This document shows, piece after piece, positions 63,873 to 64,000 of a DNA stretch of 64,000 nucleotides. Position 1 is the first letter of the stretch. Every line of letters begins with the position of its first letter. The stretch covers positions 22,548 to 86,547 of the forward strand of contig NZ_JAHKRS010000014.1 in NCBI RefSeq assembly GCF_018863235.1, given 5' to 3'. The notes under the pieces are model-generated. The model was given only the letters and a program-made list of their open reading frames with translations, was not told where the DNA came from and did no database searches. This stretch comes from Pseudomaricurvus albidus. GTDB taxonomy: Bacteria > Pseudomonadota > Gammaproteobacteria > Pseudomonadales > Cellvibrionaceae. The position numbers and the translations under genes were made by a program.

Positions 63873-64000
63873 CTGATCCTGCCCACCAATGATGGACACC
63901 CTGCTAAGCGAGTAAGCTACGCTACAGAGGTGAACCATGACAGAAAAGGCAGGAAAGAAGAAAGCAACCCGAAGGCAGCACCCTCCCGAATTCCGGCGTG
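63873..64000 (+). mobile_element. Left end of an IS3-like insertion sequence
   Basis: Starts near TGATCCTGCCCACC..., has a short non-coding end of about 60 bases, then GAGGT and a transposase start at 63936. The base composition changes abruptly from the AT-rich host gene. The right end is outside the window, so terminal inverted repeats and target duplication cannot be checked. Confidence 0.8.
63936..64000 (+). CDS. IS3-family transposase OrfA (5' end only)
   Basis: Starts MTEKAGKKKATRRQHPPEF with GAGGT 5 bases upstream, the typical start of IS3-type OrfA helix-turn-helix proteins (RRQHSPEFR...). 21 full codons lie inside the window. Confidence 0.75.

Overview
The window reads as one contiguous piece of a gammaproteobacterial chromosome. 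The housekeeping gene orders match those known from Pseudomonas and marine relatives: ffh-rpsP-rimM-trmD-rplS, xerD-dsbC-hom-thrC-recJ, tesA divergent from ybbA-ybbP, mtaD-ubiG-gph-yciK divergent from gyrA-pheA-(tyrA-aroA), cmk, rpsA, ihfB and then an O-antigen locus. No species name can be justified from the sequence alone. No rRNA, tRNA or CRISPR array was seen.

Layout. 1-3.4 kb: translation and SRP genes (ffh is cut by the left edge). 3.5-10.4 kb: xerD, dsbC, homoserine dehydrogenase, threonine synthase and recJ. 10.4-16 kb: tesA, the YbbA/YbbP ABC exporter and a PhoH-like PIN-ATPase. 16-26.2 kb: a mixed accessory stretch with a YgjP-type metallopeptidase, a CueR-like regulator with its operator and a Cys-rich SO_0444-type metal permease, a GST, cytochrome c' and b561, a GFA-domain protein overlapping a membrane dipeptidase, two uncharacterised lipoproteins and an exported Nudix protein. 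26.3-34 kb: an ECF sigma factor/ChrR pair divergent from a seven-gene operon (NTF2-like, SDR, FAD oxidase, DUF1365, CFA-type methyltransferase, DUF2878, exported protein). Both sides carry a TGATCC-N18 promoter of the kind recognised by RpoE/ChrR-type sigma factors, so this looks like a self-contained singlet-oxygen/lipid-modification regulon. 34-37.7 kb: a GMC oxidoreductase, an NAD(P)-binding protein and an Nmad3-GNAT gene pair. 37.7-51.9 kb: yciK, gph, ubiG, mtaD, gyrA, pheA, a tyrA-aroA fusion, a ComEA-like protein, pyrF, cmk and lapAB. 52-55 kb: rpsA with a structured leader, a probable small RNA rich in ANGGA motifs with a strong terminator, and ihfB.

55.2 kb to the end: an AT-rich O-polysaccharide locus of the ABC-transporter type. 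It holds manC, wzm, wzt with a C-terminal domain, a coiled-coil methyltransferase, a two-domain glycosyltransferase, a GDP-fucose-synthase-like reductase and a polytopic membrane protein. The membrane protein gene is interrupted near 63,873 by the left end of an IS3-like element whose first ORF runs off the window. The locus sits directly after ihfB, the same chromosomal position as the P. aeruginosa O-antigen cluster.

The items most worth following are the candidate Rsm/Csr-type small RNA between rpsA and ihfB, the paired sigma promoters around 27.7 kb with their operon, the Nmad3-GNAT pair, the coiled-coil methyltransferase beside Wzt, and the rpsA leader.
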